Both the position numbers and the translations under genes were made by a program. From Fremontodendron californicum (taxonomy: Eukaryota > Streptophyta > Magnoliopsida > Malvales > Malvaceae), in contig JAULJL010000040.1 in NCBI GenBank assembly GCA_030761205.1, forward strand, positions 14,640,603 to 14,704,602: a stretch of 64,000 nucleotides of DNA. The letters run 5' to 3'. Under the pieces are notes generated by a model. That model was not told where the DNA came from and did no database searches. It saw only the letters and a list, made by a program, of their open reading frames with translations. This document shows positions 20,805-33,735 of the stretch, piece after piece. The number at the start of each line of letters is the position of its first letter. The stretch's first letter is position 1.

Positions 20805-23292
20805 ATGATGTCTTTGTTTCTTACACCTACATTTGCGGATATCCGATGTGCTTGTTGAACACTGGGTGACACATCGTTCGGATAATTGAAATGATTTTCG
20901 AACTACGTATATGGAATTAAACCTTATCTTTGCAGCTGTCTTTTATAATTGACATGGCAAACTATAGTAGTCGACCTTTTTTTATCATCATATATAAAGG
21001 GTTAAATACTCAATTTACACTTTTTATTCATTTGGTACTTGAAGAAAAAAATTGGTCACTTTGGTACTCAGAATTTTTATTTCGTCATTCATATTGGATC
21101 TTTGTTCTAACATCATTAATTAATTGTTGACGTGGTAAAATTGTACTCAACCAAAGCATGACACATGGTAAAAATTTCACATCATGGGTGTCATTTTATT
21201 ATGAAAAAAAAAATATATATATATATATATATAAAAATCAAAATAAAAATAAAAAAATTCAAAAAAAAAAACCAGAATAAAAAAAAAATCAAAACATTAA
21301 AAAATATATATAAAAATCAAAAATATTTTTTTAAAAAATCAAAATTAAAAATTTTAAAACTCAATTTTTAAAAAAAAATTATAGAAATTAAAAAAAATTT
21401 ATAAAAATGACAAAAAATTATAAAAAATCAAAAGATAAATCTTAAAATTCAAAATAAAAAATATAATCCTTCGGCTAAAAATAAAGAAAGATTTTCTTAT
21501 TTCATATGTAGCTAAAAATAAGAAAATCCTTCGGCTTAGATGACTTGGGGGGGGGAGCATGGGCCTTATTTTTAGCTACATAAACATTGGTACATTTTAC
21601 CCATTTCTGCCCTTATGTCATAACCCAAATGCCACCAACCGAAAGGCGAAATTTCTGCAACCATCAATTTCAAGTTTTTTTTTTTTTTTCGTTCAAACAA
21701 CGTCAAGTTTGAGCTGGGCCTTTGAATGAGCTTATTTTATCCCTTCTTTGTTCTGAGTTTACAATGTAAGATTTAAGGTTTCGGATTTAGAGATGATGAA
21801 GATCTTGATCTTACCTTACCAAATTAAGTTTTATTAAAATACACATTCAAGAGGAGAGGTGAAGAAGGATTTGGCACTATGTCAAAGGAATCCTTTTCAA
21901 ATGTCTAATGTGGATACAATATAAAGTGATATTAATTTTCTCCGAATTTGGATTAAATTATTTTAAATATTCTTTAAAGACGATTTTAACTATCATTTTA
22001 ATTGATTAAATAATTTTTTTATACATCGTCACTGAAAATTTTAAGCTCAAGAAACGGAATTAAAAATTGATAAATATTTTTTTATTATATTAATTTTTAA
22101 AATATTTTTACTATTAAGACCACTCAAGTTGAACTATTCCTGTTCAAAGATCGGGTAGCCCACTTGGCTCGTATTTTGGATAGGATTTTTAGTTGTTGGC
22201 CCGGATCACTATTCAAATAATAAAAAAATATTTTTTTAATATTAAATAAAGAGTAATACGGATCAGTATAAGCTTGGATAAGATGAAAAAAGAATCCAGA
22301 TCGCGGCCCGACCTATGAGCAGATTTAAGTCGAAGATAAGCAATTTACTGCAGCAACAAACTGCTAACAGCAATCCACAGCCTATCTACCAGGACTTAAT
22401 CAAAAAGCTTAGCTAATTAAGTTAGTTAGATTGTCTATAATTCAAAATGTAAATTAAAATAAGATTTAGTATAGTTAAAATGCTAAGCTTTAGCTTATCT
22501 TTCCATAACTTATATATATATATATTTATATATATATATATATAAAATATGAATATTTTAAACAGATCAATAACACTACGTTTGGTTCACTGGAATAATT
22601 TGATTCATTGGAATGGAATAGAGAGAGAATGAAATAAAAGGGAGAATGAAATAAAGAAGGAATGGAATTGAGAGAGAATAGGTATTACATAGTTTGGTTG
22701 GTTAAAATAATGTTCAAGAATAGACACAAAAAAAATATTTTACCCTTAATATAAATAATAACATTTTTATTTAATAAAAACTAAAATTATTTTATTAATC
22801 TCTTAAATTATATATATTAAATTATAAATTATAAAAATATAAAAAATCATAAAAATAAATTATTAATAATAATTTTTTTATATATATTTTAATTAAAAAA
22901 TATTTAAAATTATTTAAAAATAGTTTTATATATTATTTATTAATTTTTTTTCCGAAATTATATAAAGCCAATATATTAAGACATTCAAATGCCCAATAGA
23001 AGGTACTCGAATACCCAAATTGCAAGGTCAAGCTGTTTGAAAAATTGTCTAAGGTATCGACTGCTCTTACTGTGAGATTGGAATACTTCACTTTAATACT
23101 TCTTTTGGACAACATCCATTCATTCATCAGAAACAAAAGCTAAACAAAAATTTTCAAACAACTAATTTCATTCATTCATCACATACAAAAATTTACATAA
23201 CTTGTATGTCTATATAGGTTTACAATCGAAATAGTCATGACTATTGCAATTTATCAAACAAAAGATAATATTATCCAGCTTTACATCATCAT

Positions 23293-23344
<52 letters not shown>

Positions 23345-23725
23345 GTGTGTGTGTTCCAAACCTCCATCTTCAATGGGTAGAAAGAAATTATAAAAACCAT
23401 GCCATGTCAGAGTAGGTGCAACACTAAAAAATACAAGCATTTGCAAAGGATGATAAGAAACATTATAGACAAAAATCTAACATGACTTGATAAAAAAAAA
23501 AAAACTTTCATTTTTAGCTAGACAAAAATCAATTCCCAAAGAACCTAGGCCTACTCACTTGTTTTCTTTCATAGCAAAGACTATCATTTCTCGGCAGATA
23601 ACTTATTACATTTTTCAATAAATCTCAACAACAAAGAATGTTAATGAAAACACATCCTCAACTAGCAAATTTTTTTGCAATTCTAAAATATACCTAGTTC
23701 AATTTTTAAACATAATACTTGCTTG

Positions 23726-23776
<51 letters not shown>

Positions 23777-24127
23777 TATTACCTCATCTTGAGGAGAACA
23801 TTTGACAATAGTAAAAGGGACAAACATTACTAATTACTTTCTAAGAATAAGTAAAGAATCTTAACTAGAAATATACATATATGTTGTTATAGAAGACAAT
23901 ATGTATACCCCTATAATGTGATTTGTTATACATGACAAACAATAGAACATCCCAAATCTTTCCCACCCTGCCCCAAAGAAAAAATCTCCATAATTTAGTA
24001 AGGAGGGTAGTTACAATACCATCTAATGCAATCAGTAGCAAAAGATAATGCTCTGCAGAAGGAAAGACCATTATAAAAAATTCATGTTATAAGAGAACAT
24101 AAGATGATTCTCCAAAAGACAGATCAT
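20805..24127. other. Repeat-rich intergenic region
   Basis: No gene is supported. It contains A-rich low-complexity sequence (21.2-21.5 kb), a repeat beginning near 21000 (GGGTTAAATACTCAATTTAC), a MITE-like segment at about 22568-22740 (ACGTTTGGTTCACTGG), and long (AT)n tracts near 23299-23342 and 23731-23770. ORFs here are low-complexity artefacts. Confidence 0.5.
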
Positions 24128-24135
24128 GTTGTTTA

Positions 24136-25092
24136 CAGTGTTGTTAAGGCATGTGCCTAGGCGCGCCTACGCCTTGCGTCTTGGCGCTAGATGACAAAAG
24201 CGTCTCAGACCGTTTCAGGCGAGGCGCATTTGATCAGACGCACGCCTAGGCACGCTTTTTTGTAAGGTGATAGGTGTAAAAAAAAAAAAAAGTCTGCCTG
24301 TTTGAAATTTTCTTTAATTTCTTCTATTTTAACTTTTTTCATTAGATGTACCTTTACTGATAAGAAATGAGATAGTATCAAACTCTTTACTTCTCAATAT
24401 TTGAGTATTCAACAATAGACATGGGACCAAAAAGAAATCATTTATATTGGCCAACAAAAAAAATTGCATATTTTGTAGATGTTTGTACCACTCTTTAGAG
24501 TTTATTATTATAATTATATATCTTAAGCTTATTATATATATATATACACACACAGACTCATACAAAAACACACATATACACATATTGCGCCTTACTTCAC
24601 TCAGGCTAGCATTTTTTTGTGCCTTACGCCTGAGGCAATATAAGGATTTTAGCGGTTTAAGTACCCACATAGTCCTTGTACTATAGTAAAAAGAGTAATT
24701 TAGCCCATGTACTGTAAAAGTGAGTAATTTAGTCCATGTACAATTGAAATAGGTGCAAATAAGTAAAATTGATAATGGTGTTAATGAAAAATCGTTAAAA
24801 TGCTGACCTGAACAAGTAAAATCTAACAGAATTAATGACTTGGAATAAAATATGACATGTAATATATCTAAATCTGTTAGATTTTATGAGTCCAAGTCAG
24901 CATTTTAACGGTTTTTCATTAAAATCGTTATCAATTTTACTTATTTGCACCTATTTCAATTGTATAGGGACTAAATTACTCACTTTTACAGTACAGAGAC
25001 TAATTTTCTCTTTTCACTTTTGTACAGGGACTATGTGGGTACTTTAAATCGATTCTAGCACCTAGAATGCACTTTGCGCCCTTGACAACACT
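24136..25092. mobile_element. hAT-like element with CAGTG end, host of a nested MITE
   Basis: The left end CAGTGTTGTTAAGG and right end CCTTGACAACACT are inverted repeats. Flanks GTTGTTTA (24128-24135) and ATTGTTTA (25093-25100) form an 8-bp TSD with one mismatch. GC-rich subterminal blocks (GGCGCGCCTACGCCTTGCG at left, TTGCGCCTTACTTC further right) contrast with the AT-rich middle. No coding sequence. A Mutator-type MITE occupies 24654-25050. Confidence 0.75.
24654..25050. mobile_element. Mutator-like foldback MITE, 397 bp, copy 1
   Basis: Nearly the whole element is an inverted repeat: GGTTTAAGTACCCACATAGT at left pairs with ACTATGTGGGTACTTTAAAT at right. The 9-bp TSD is GATTTTAGC (24645-24653) and GATTCTAGC (25051-25059), one mismatch. 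A 9-bp duplication with long arms is the Mutator signature. It is nested in the hAT element 24136-25092; a second copy is at 54563-54936. Confidence 0.85.
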
Positions 25093-25186
25093 ATTGTTTA
25101 ACGAGATAAAGCAAATATTTGTCTAGAAAACAGGACAAAAATTACATTCTTACTATTGTCTTGTGTTGAGCTCTCACAATTCCAAT

Positions 25187-25720
25187 TAGGGATGGCAATG
25201 GAGCGGGGTGGGGGCGGATTTTGCAGTATCCGCCCCCGTCCCGCTCCGCCGTGGATGTTGAAATTTCAATACCACTACCACCTCCATGGATGTTGGTTAC
25301 ATCCATAACGGTCTCGCTCTTTCCCATTCGATATTTATTAATTATTTTTATTTTTTTCAAATAATAAAGTATTGTAAAAAAAATTTAAATATAAATTCAA
25401 TTTAAACGGGTTTCTAATCTAGGAAGAGAAAAAAATAAAATATTAGGTTTAGGTTTTTAAAAAGAAAAAGAATAAGAATAAGTTTAGTTATATTACTTTA
25501 TTATCCTTTTAAAAACTAAATATTTAAGGGTAAAATAATAATTTCAGTATTCGGGACGGGGCGGAGCAGGCAATTACCAGAACTGCTCCATCCCCGCCTT
25601 TCAAACAAAAAAAAAATCGCCCCGCCCCACTCCGCCTCCATTGTTCAGAAAAAAAAAACCTCTGTATTCGAAGCTGATCGATTCGAAATCCATCAGATGG
25701 TTCTAGTTTTGCCATCCCTA
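25187..25720. mobile_element. hAT MITE with TAGGGATGGCAATGG ends
   Basis: Element of 534 bp, from TAGGGATGGCAATGG to TTTTGCCATCCCTA, with a perfect 8-bp TSD ATTCCAAT (25179-25186 and 25721-25728). The subterminal parts are GC-rich (GGCGGATTTTGCAGTATCCG; CCCCGCCCCACTCCGCC). This terminal type is common in plant hAT MITEs. ORFs across it are not genes. Confidence 0.92.
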
Positions 25721-26639
25721 ATTCCAATTCAAAAGCCAATAGTGTTAACCATGCTCCATCAACAATAGATGTTGGCAAGAGTGCATACTTCAATTTGTCT
25801 TAATATGAAAACTTCTAAGCCCACTACATGCAATGACAAAAAATAAATAACCCATTGTCAAACACATGATAATGAGAAAACAAAGAAAATTTACACCCAT
25901 GACAATGACAAAAACAAAGAAAATCGGAAGAGGCAACAAAAATTGAAAAACTACTCGAAGATTGTAGGCCCACAGATGAAAGAGCTTCAATGGATATTCG
26001 GGTTTTTAACGAATAGACAATGAATACGAATTGTAATTTTGAACTAAAAAAAAACCATATTAAAGAATAAGTGGTCCTGTCCGAAATTCAGTTTGTTTTT
26101 CTCTAATCGGAAATCGTAAATGGGTTTGTTCTTCGAGGTATTAGAGATTGTTTATTGTGATTAGATATTGTATTGTTGATACGATACGAGCATTAATAAA
26201 AAGATTCTCAGTTAACCAAAAAAAAAAAGTGGTTGAACCACGTACGTAGCGTAAATGTGCCTTCAGTTTCTCGATTACTTAGTTTCTTTATTTATTATAA
26301 TATGTATTATTCTGTTAAATTTGCTGTTGAAATTCTTATTATAATTTTTATTATTTAATGTAAAGCATTGTGATTAAAACAACAGCCTTATAGAAATTGG
26401 AATTGCCTCCATCTTCCCACGTTAACTAAACCCGTATAGATCGAAAAGTCTTTGAATTTATGTAGTTGGGATGTTTCCATGGAAACTTCAAGGATAGATC
26501 ATTAATCAAGAACACCAAAACATTATTTCCGTCACAAAAATTCTACTAATATAAAGTATGAATATTACTTATATTCATCAAACATTTCAATGTCAAATTA
26601 ACATCAAAACAAGAAAATGTAAAGCTAAATCAACTTTTA

Positions 26640-27015
26640 TCAATTTTTGAAAAAATCGGATCGGTTTAATCGAGAATATATGGCTTATCTGATTCGATAT
26701 GTATCTTAAAATCGAATTTTTTGCAAGATTAGTAAAAAAAAAAAAAACATGTTCAATTGATTAAAAAACGATAAGAAATCGATTTTATATGTATTTTATT
26801 TTTTAAAATTTTTTTTGTAAGTAATGAGATGAATTTTTAACCTCTTAATTTTATATTAAAGATTATACCATTAAATCAAACATATATTTTATTAATTAAT
26901 TATTTTAATATTTAAATTATTTTTATTTTAAACCGACCCATCTAATCGAGTCTATCGATTAAATCAAAATAAAAAACCTAACCAATTTAACAATCGACTC
27001 GATTTTTTCAACATG
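26640..27015. repeat. Dispersed repeat, copy 1 (second copy near 37.5 kb)
   Basis: Starts ATCGGATCGGTTTAATCGAG and ends CAATCGACTCGATTTTTTCA. It shares order and wording with 37525-37885 (ATCGATCGGTTGAATCGAGA ... ATCGGATCAATTTTTTTAAC), including a central block ATACCATTAAAT. The subterminal TCGA-rich pattern resembles hAT MITEs, but no TSD was found. Confidence 0.5.
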
Positions 27016-27909
27016 ACCATTTGGCCATTAATGAAGTAACTAAAACTTTGTTCTTTGTGCTTGTTTTTACCCTTTTTAGACTAAGTGCTAAAAATGAAAT
27101 TTTGATTGAAAGCACCAATGTCAGTTGATATATAATCCAATAATTAAAGTTCGTTCAACCTAAACATCAAATGATTTTGAGTGTAAATCATGCCAAACTC
27201 CTAATTAGTAGGATCTTTGTAAAGTACGACACATTTTATTTAACTTGAAGATTACATAATTCAGAATCTGATTAATGGGTGTTTATGAACATTGATTAAA
27301 AATGATTAAAATATTATGTAAAAAATAATTTTCATTTATTTCATTGTTTTATTGAATTAAAATAATAAAACATTAATTATATATTTTCCCCTCAAATATT
27401 ATTTTAACAAGTGTTCAATAAACACTGATCAACATTTTGAAAATGGATTAAGAAATTAGCTTAATTAAGATTCCATTTGGATGGACGGTGAGATTGGTTT
27501 CGGTAAGATTAAAAATAGTGATGGAGGTAAGAATAATTACTGTAGCGGTGAGAATGAATATTGTAGCGGTGAGATGAGATATATGTTTGGACGGTGAGGT
27601 GAAATGAAATGTAATGAAAAGAGAAAATAACTATTAAAGGCATTTGATTAAAAATTGTATATAATAAAAATTTAAGATTATTTGACATTTATAAAATTAA
27701 TAAATTATATTTATGTTAAATAATAATTTTATTAATAAAATGATATTAATATATATATATATTCTAACATTTTTGTCTCTATTTTTTTTGTTATTGATGT
27801 AGTTATTGATGTTTTATTTATATGATTATTTATATTAATCTAAGAGTTTATTAATAAATTATTTTTATGTATATTTTAATGATATTTAACATATAAAATT
27901 TAATAATAT

Positions 27910-27950
<41 letters not shown>

Positions 27951-28539
27951 CTCAGTCTTAATATCAGCTGTATCATAAACAAGAAACAATATAAAATTCG
28001 TCATTGTAGCAAAAGCTGAGGATTTTAGAAAATAAAATAAAGACATAACTTAAATATCTCGTATTTCTCGAAAAAAAAATTCGATTAATGAGATTTAATA
28101 TGATATAATATTTATGAGATTGATAATATCGATAAAATTAATATTTAAATATTTTTTTTCTTAAAACGTATTAATTTAACTCCATAAACGAGACCACCAT
28201 CTCATAACATGTTGCCATCAAAAACAGAAACTCGTATTTCTTTTATCATTTTGTCAAACAGGAAGAGTATGAATTTTTCAATTGTCATACCAATTTAACA
28301 TTTTTTTAGATCAAAGTAGTTGGTAATTTTGAACCCACTCCACGTGCTCTCTCCTACCGATGAAGTTGGTAACAGTGAGAGCCGAGCAGCCCATCTCTCG
28401 CAATTCGTAACAACAAGTAAAATAAATAATAATAAAAACCTAGGTGGTTCCAGCTAGATTTTGGGTTATTCATTCAAGTTTAAAGGTTCACTTATAAAGT
28501 TAGAATAAAAATATTAAATTCGAAATATAAATTTGAATA

Positions 28540-28976
28540 AAAAAAATAAGGTTCATTTAAAAAATAGGTCGGGTCTTGGCTCCAACAATCAAGGCTAGAG
28601 CCAGTCCGACCCGTTTTTCATTTATATAATATATAATTTTTATATTTGATATATTATGTAATTTATATCATATAAAAAATAAATATATAATATTATAATG
28701 TAAACATTTAAAAATATACTAAGTTATTCATGTTTTAGAACTTAAAAAAATATATATATAAAATTATTAAAAATTAAATAATAAAAAAATATTTGTTTAA
28801 TTTTTTTTAAAAAAATAAAATAGAAGGTCCTAAACGGGTTTGGACTATCTATTTACAAATTTGGGCAGGTTTGGGCAGAATTTGAGATCCATATTTCGGG
28901 TCGGGTTAGGCTTGAACAAATATATATTGTGTTGATACCATACCTAAGCCCGACCCGAGAATATTGGGCAAGTATA
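28540..28976. repeat. Partial copy of the GGCCGG/TAGAGGTGTCC hAT family
   Basis: It shares the interior order of the copies at 33736-34277 and 53086-53661: AAGGTTCATTTAAAAAATAG, a CTTGGCTCCAACAATCAAGG block, and a tail with GGCTTGAACAAATATATATTG and CCCGACCCGAGAATATTGGGC. The terminal repeats are missing on both sides. Confidence 0.6.
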
Positions 28977-29963
28977 TATACTGTGGATTTGTGGTTTTGT
29001 TTTCTTTGGTCAATATAGTATGATTAAAATATTAAAAAAAATTGAACTACTCTATTTTATAAGTAAATTTTTATATTTTTACTGTACCCAAATAAATCAT
29101 AACTTTTGACTTGTATCAAAATAAATTTTATTTCAAATGAAAGATTGATTTATGTTAAGGGTTTATTTAGGTATAAATTAAAATTGAGTTTGGGAATTTA
29201 AATTTAAAAATTGTGTAAATTGTGTAATAAAACACATATAAATGTAACATTCATAATTATTTTTTAAATTCATAAATTTGTTGGATTCCTATTTGGATAC
29301 CTGCACATATTTATAAATTTAAAATTCATATTTTTATATATTTCAAATATATAATCATATTGAATCTTAATTAATTTATACAAAGTATACATTTCATTCT
29401 CACAATTTATATAGAAAATGAAATTCAAACTCAAATTTTAAAATTTATGTTTCCAAACATATATAACATAAAAAAGTTAAGAGGTTATTTGAGTACTAAT
29501 TAAAATCAAAGGCTTATTTAAGTATAAATTAAAAGTTTATTTGGATGCAATAAATATATAAAAAATTACTTAAATAAAATAATAAAATTCAGCTTATTTA
29601 TTTATTTATTATTTTAGCCATATAATTTCTTTTTTCCCTACACGTCACTTTATTCAAAATGAAAAATATTGTAAAATTGTCAACTTACTGGTTAAACAAC
29701 AATAAAAATAAAAAACCATTTTGCGAACTTGGTTTATATATATTATTATTAATGCACTATAATGTATAAAAAATTTATACATTATCAATAAATCACAAGA
29801 TTTTACTTCATTAATAAAAAAAAAATAACATTTTAGAAACCCTTAAAAATAAATACATATAATTTTATTTATTATTAATTTATGCACCGACGATTGACCA
29901 TTTACGTAAATTTTTTTTGATGTTTTTTCAAGTACCGCTCATTTAGCATTTGGTTTTCTCACT

Positions 29964-29973
29964 ATAAATAAAG
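29964..29973 (+). promoter_or_regulatory. Probable TATA box of the UGT gene
   Basis: CTATAAATAAAG lies about 70 bp upstream of the UGT start codon, with a short leader and an A-rich context before ATG. Position and sequence fit a plant core promoter. Confidence 0.65.
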
Positions 29974-30038
29974 CTGATAGTCCATCTTAGTTTCTTATCT
30001 CTCAACTTATTATTCAAAGAAATCAAGAGATTTCATCT

Positions 30039-31502
30039 ATGGAGTTATCAAGCACAAAGGCTCACATTGCCTTACTAGCCTCCCCTGCTCACCTTACTCC
30101 TATTGTTGAGCTCGGAAAACGCCTTGTCACTCTCCAAAACCTGGAAGTAACAATCTTTGCCACTTCTTTTCTTGAATCTGCAGCAGCAACAAATATATCA
30201 GGGATGGTTCAATCTGCTCAAAGTAGAAACCTCTTTGATGTCATCCAACTGCCGCCAGCAGACGTTTCTGGCCTTATTGGCCCTGGCCAGAGTGGAGTCG
30301 CGTCGCTTCCAGCCGTTGTTCGTGTGAGCAAACCAGCTTTCCGGTCTGCAATATCTGCTTTGGAGACTCCTGCAACTGCTCTCATTGTTCATGTTTACGC
30401 AATTGATTGTTTAGGGATTGCTGATGAGCTTAAGATACCCAAATTTGTTTACGTAAGCTCCCATGCATGGTATCTTGCGCTATTTATATATAGTCCAATA
30501 TTAGATAAGAAGGTCGGAGGAGAGTTTGGAGATGATCAGAAACAGAAAGAACCATTTATTCTTCTTCCAGGTTGCACTCAAGTTCGACCAGAAGATTTGC
30601 CAGATCCTTTGTTGGTCCAAACTAAAAATAACTATCTTGAGTTCATACGAATAGCTATGGAGATTCCAAAGGCTGATGGAATTTTGATAAATACATGGGA
30701 GGAGCTTCAACCTACAACCCTAGCAACCCTGAGGGATGACAAGCTCTTGGGAAGTGTTGCCAGGGCACCCATTTTCCCCATCGGCCCAGTAACTGCAGGC
30801 GTAGCCGTAGCTGCCGGAATCGGAATATCAAAGAGCGAGTTGTTTGAGTGGATGGATAAGCAACCAAAAGAATCTGTGCTTTACATATCTTTCGGAAGCA
30901 TGGGAGTGCTATCACTTGAGCAAATGACAGAATTAGCTTGGGGTTTAGAGTTGAGCCAACAAAGGTTTATTTGGGTAGTGCGTCCACCATCAACAAAAAC
31001 TGGAGTTGAGTTCGTTCCCAAGTTTGGTGTCAGTATTAGTAACGATATGTCAATTTACTTACCACAAGGGTTCATCTCTCGCACCCAAGAGAGGGGGCGG
31101 GTGGTTTCAAAATGGGCTCCGCAGGTTGAAATCCTTAGCCATCCATCATGTGGGGCATTTTTAACACATTCTGGGTGGAATTCAACTATAGAATGTATTA
31201 TTAATGGATTGCCAATGATCGCTTGGCCACTATATGCTGAGCAAAGAATGAATGCTACAATGTTGACAGAGGAGCTTGGCGTAGCTGTTCGGTCAAGAAC
31301 AATACCAACCAAGGGTGTTGTGGGAAGGGAAGAGATTGAGATTATGGTCAAGAAAATATTTGTGGATAATAATATTGAAGAAGGGCGAAAAATAAGAGGG
31401 AGAGTCAAAGAGTTAAAACTTAGTGCAGAAAAAGCTTGGACCAAGGGTACTGGGTCTTCGTATAATGCACTAACTGAACTGGTGAAACTATGTAAGAAAT
31501 GA
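30039..31502 (+). CDS. UDP-glycosyltransferase, UGT72 type
   Basis: 487 aa, single exon. The PSPG sugar-donor box starts WAPQVEILSHPSCGAFLTHS at about residue 359 and runs to the Glu-Gln of WPLYAEQ near 402, the usual 44-residue box ending in Q as in glucosyltransferases. The N-terminus (KAHIALLASPAHLTPIVELG) is of the UGT72 type, whose members glucosylate small phenolics such as monolignols, hydroquinone and anthocyanidins in the cytosol. The catalytic His is probably H18. The usual SPGMGHL is shortened to SPAHL, two residues fewer just before the His, which is unusual and might affect activity. A candidate activating Asp lies in VYAIDCLG (about 126). The acceptor substrate cannot be predicted. 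A TATA box lies about 70 bp upstream; the ORF is intact. Confidence 0.93.
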   Translation: MELSSTKAHIALLASPAHLTPIVELGKRLVTLQNLEVTIFATSFLESAAATNISGMVQSAQSRNLFDVIQLPPADVSGLIGPGQSGVASLPAVVRVSKPAFRSAISALETPATALIVHVYAIDCLGIADELKIPKFVYVSSHAWYLALFIYSPILDKKVGGEFGDDQKQKEPFILLPGCTQVRPEDLPDPLLVQTKNNYLEFIRIAMEIPKADGILINTWEELQPTTLATLRDDKLLGSVARAPIFPIGPVTAGVAVAAGIGISKSELFEWMDKQPKESVLYISFGSMGVLSLEQMTELAWGLELSQQRFIWVVRPPSTKTGVEFVPKFGVSISNDMSIYLPQGFISRTQERGRVVSKWAPQVEILSHPSCGAFLTHSGWNSTIECIINGLPMIAWPLYAEQRMNATMLTEELGVAVRSRTIPTKGVVGREEIEIMVKKIFVDNNIEEGRKIRGRVKELKLSAEKAWTKGTGSSYNALTELVKLCKK

Positions 31503-31595
31503 GAAGATCTGAGAGTAGTAATTAAGTTTTGAATAAATTTTGGGGGTTCGCCGGTTCGGGTTAGAATCATAATAAGGTGAGGAATGAGATTTATG

Positions 31596-31821
31596 TAGAT
31601 CTGATAATTCGTGTATTTGTGTCATATTCGTGTATTTTATCGTGTTATAATCGTGTTTAATGTATTTTATATTTATATAAACTTTGATACATTAATAATA
31701 CGTATTATATAAATTTTAAGACATTCGTATATTCGTATCGTGTTCGTATTATTTTTCCATGTCGTGCCGTATTTTTAGTTTTTTTTTTTATATCGTGTCG
31801 TGTTCAATATTATCGGATCTA
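31596..31821. mobile_element. hAT MITE, TAGATCTGATAAT ends (family C, copy 1)
   Basis: Element of 226 bp from TAGATCTGATAATTCGTG to TATTATCGGATCTA, with a perfect 8-bp TSD GATTTATG (31588-31595 and 31822-31829). The interior is made of TTCGTGT-type repeats. It sits 94 bp past the UGT stop and may lie in the 3' UTR. Confidence 0.9.
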
Positions 31822-31829
31822 GATTTATG

Positions 31830-33727
31830 GAATAAAATCCCAGGAAGCTGAAATGGGCAATGGCCCCTCATTCCGCCATATAGTACTATTTATCTTCATA
31901 TGCTTTCAAAACCAACTTCATGCCCGTAGTTTGTTGAGACTTGAAACTGCTTTTAAGTTTGATAATCAATCAATTGCACTCATTCACATCTGCCCTTATC
32001 ATCGCATGCAATTCATTTTAGTGCTCTAATTAAGTCCAAACTTTCTGTTTATTTATTCTCCCAAATTTCCCATTATGTTTGTAAAACTGCAAGCTTACTA
32101 TTTGTTGTTGTTAGTTTTAATCATGTAATTGCATGTTATCGTAAATAAATAATAAAGTGAAAGTAAAGTGTCAATCCCATTAGAAATTGTTATCAAATAT
32201 GTTAAGTACTAAAATTAAAAAACAACTCAATCTTATTCAAACAATTAATTAAATATTGTTAATTAAAAACTAAATAAAATAATAAACAAAGAAATAAATA
32301 AAACAAATTAAAATTTGGATTAAATCAATTGAGAAAAGCCTAGGATTACAATTTCCCTCAACACTTCGTATATCTTTGGATGTTCTTATAAAAATATCTC
32401 TCTTAGCCAATTAACTATATTCCTATGATAATTGAATTAAAGAGAAACTCGTTAAGTTTAGACTCTAAAATTGATTACACATGACACGTAAGTGTATTCC
32501 TACCCTACATGCAACTCAATTCATCCTAATAAATGAATCTGAAACATGTGTTATTTAATCTATGTCTAACATTATACTCTCTTTTTCAAGTTGTATCTAG
32601 GTTAGCAAATCAATCTAATTGGTAGCTAAGCAATTAGAAGCATTAGACACAAGATTGAATAAACAACATCAAATATCATTAAATCAAGTAATAGATTAAA
32701 ATAATTCAAACTACATGTTGAGTTCCATTGCAATTTTAGAAAAATAAATTAGTTCATGCTAAATAATGAAAACATAAAACAAAAGAGTTTCATCATCATA
32801 AATATTACAAGAAAGATAAAGAAGATTAAGGAGAAAGAGAAAATTAAGGGTTTGTCAAGTTTTCAATCTTCAATCCTCCAAAATCTCTCTAATTCCTTGC
32901 AAATCTTTGACGGTTGCTCTACTCTTAAGAAAACTAAATTTAAGAAAAATATATGACAAGCCAAGAAGGTATATATAAAACTAAGGAGAAATCTCAAAGG
33001 GTTGCTATTTATAGAGATCCAAAAGCCTGAAAAAGAAAAATTTTGTGAGCAAGTAACTGCTTCTACCTTGAACTTTTCATATATGATCTGATTCTTTTTT
33101 TTTTTTTGCTATAGGACTCTACAAAAATATAAAAGATATTAAATTAATAACAAAATTAAACATAAAAATAAATAAATAAAAACTAATCTAAAAATAACTA
33201 AAAATAAATAATTAATATTTTAACAAAGATTTAACTAATTTATATATATATATATAATATGATAAAATAACTCTATTTTATCACTATTCAACACAAACCA
33301 ACATGAACTGTTCATGTCAAGGCTCAAGCCTGATCCACTCGAAACTTGCTTGAGCAGCTGATCAAAGTTTGAGACCTGGTCCCTGATCTGTTCGTCTCAA
33401 CTCTCAAGTCATGCTTGTCTTATCAAGACTGAAGTGAAGGCTAAGAAATCCATAATATGAAAAGCCCATAGCATTAGGAATGATGGGCTTCTGCTCCAAA
33501 ACAATGAGCCATATTGGTGGCCTGAAGCACAAGCTCTATGGGTTTGATTTCTAAACAATGACCCGTAGGAGATGGGCTTAGAAATTCATATATAAAGCCC
33601 ACAAGAGTTAGGAATTATGGGATTGAAGGACGAGTGTCTAGGCTTAGAAATCCATATCGTTAGGAAAATGATGAGCTTGAGTTCAAAAACAATGGCCCAT
33701 AAAATTTGCTGCCACATATAGCTAGGG
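31830..33727. other. AT-rich intergenic region
   Basis: No gene is supported. The stretch 32.15-33.0 kb has a non-random texture seen in plant repeats but gives no terminal structure. A short (AT)n run lies near 33240. Confidence 0.45.
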
Positions 33728-33735
33728 ATCACAAG

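Larger units (their letters stand above)
25729..29960. other. Repeat-rich intergenic region upstream of the UGT gene
   Basis: No gene is supported. It includes dispersed repeats at about 26640-27015 (also at 37525-37885), a MITE-like repeat near 27470-27650 (TTTGGATGGACGGTGAGA, internally repeated), an (AT)n tract near 27918-27948, part of the GGCCGG hAT family at about 28540-28976, and AT-rich sequence up to the UGT promoter. Confidence 0.5.

Noticed and set aside
21165..21371. Lys/Ile-rich ORF
   Set aside because: Pure A/T low-complexity sequence.
25524..25990. Two minus-strand ORFs of 66-89 codons
   Set aside because: The first runs out of a hAT MITE; neither has recognisable features.
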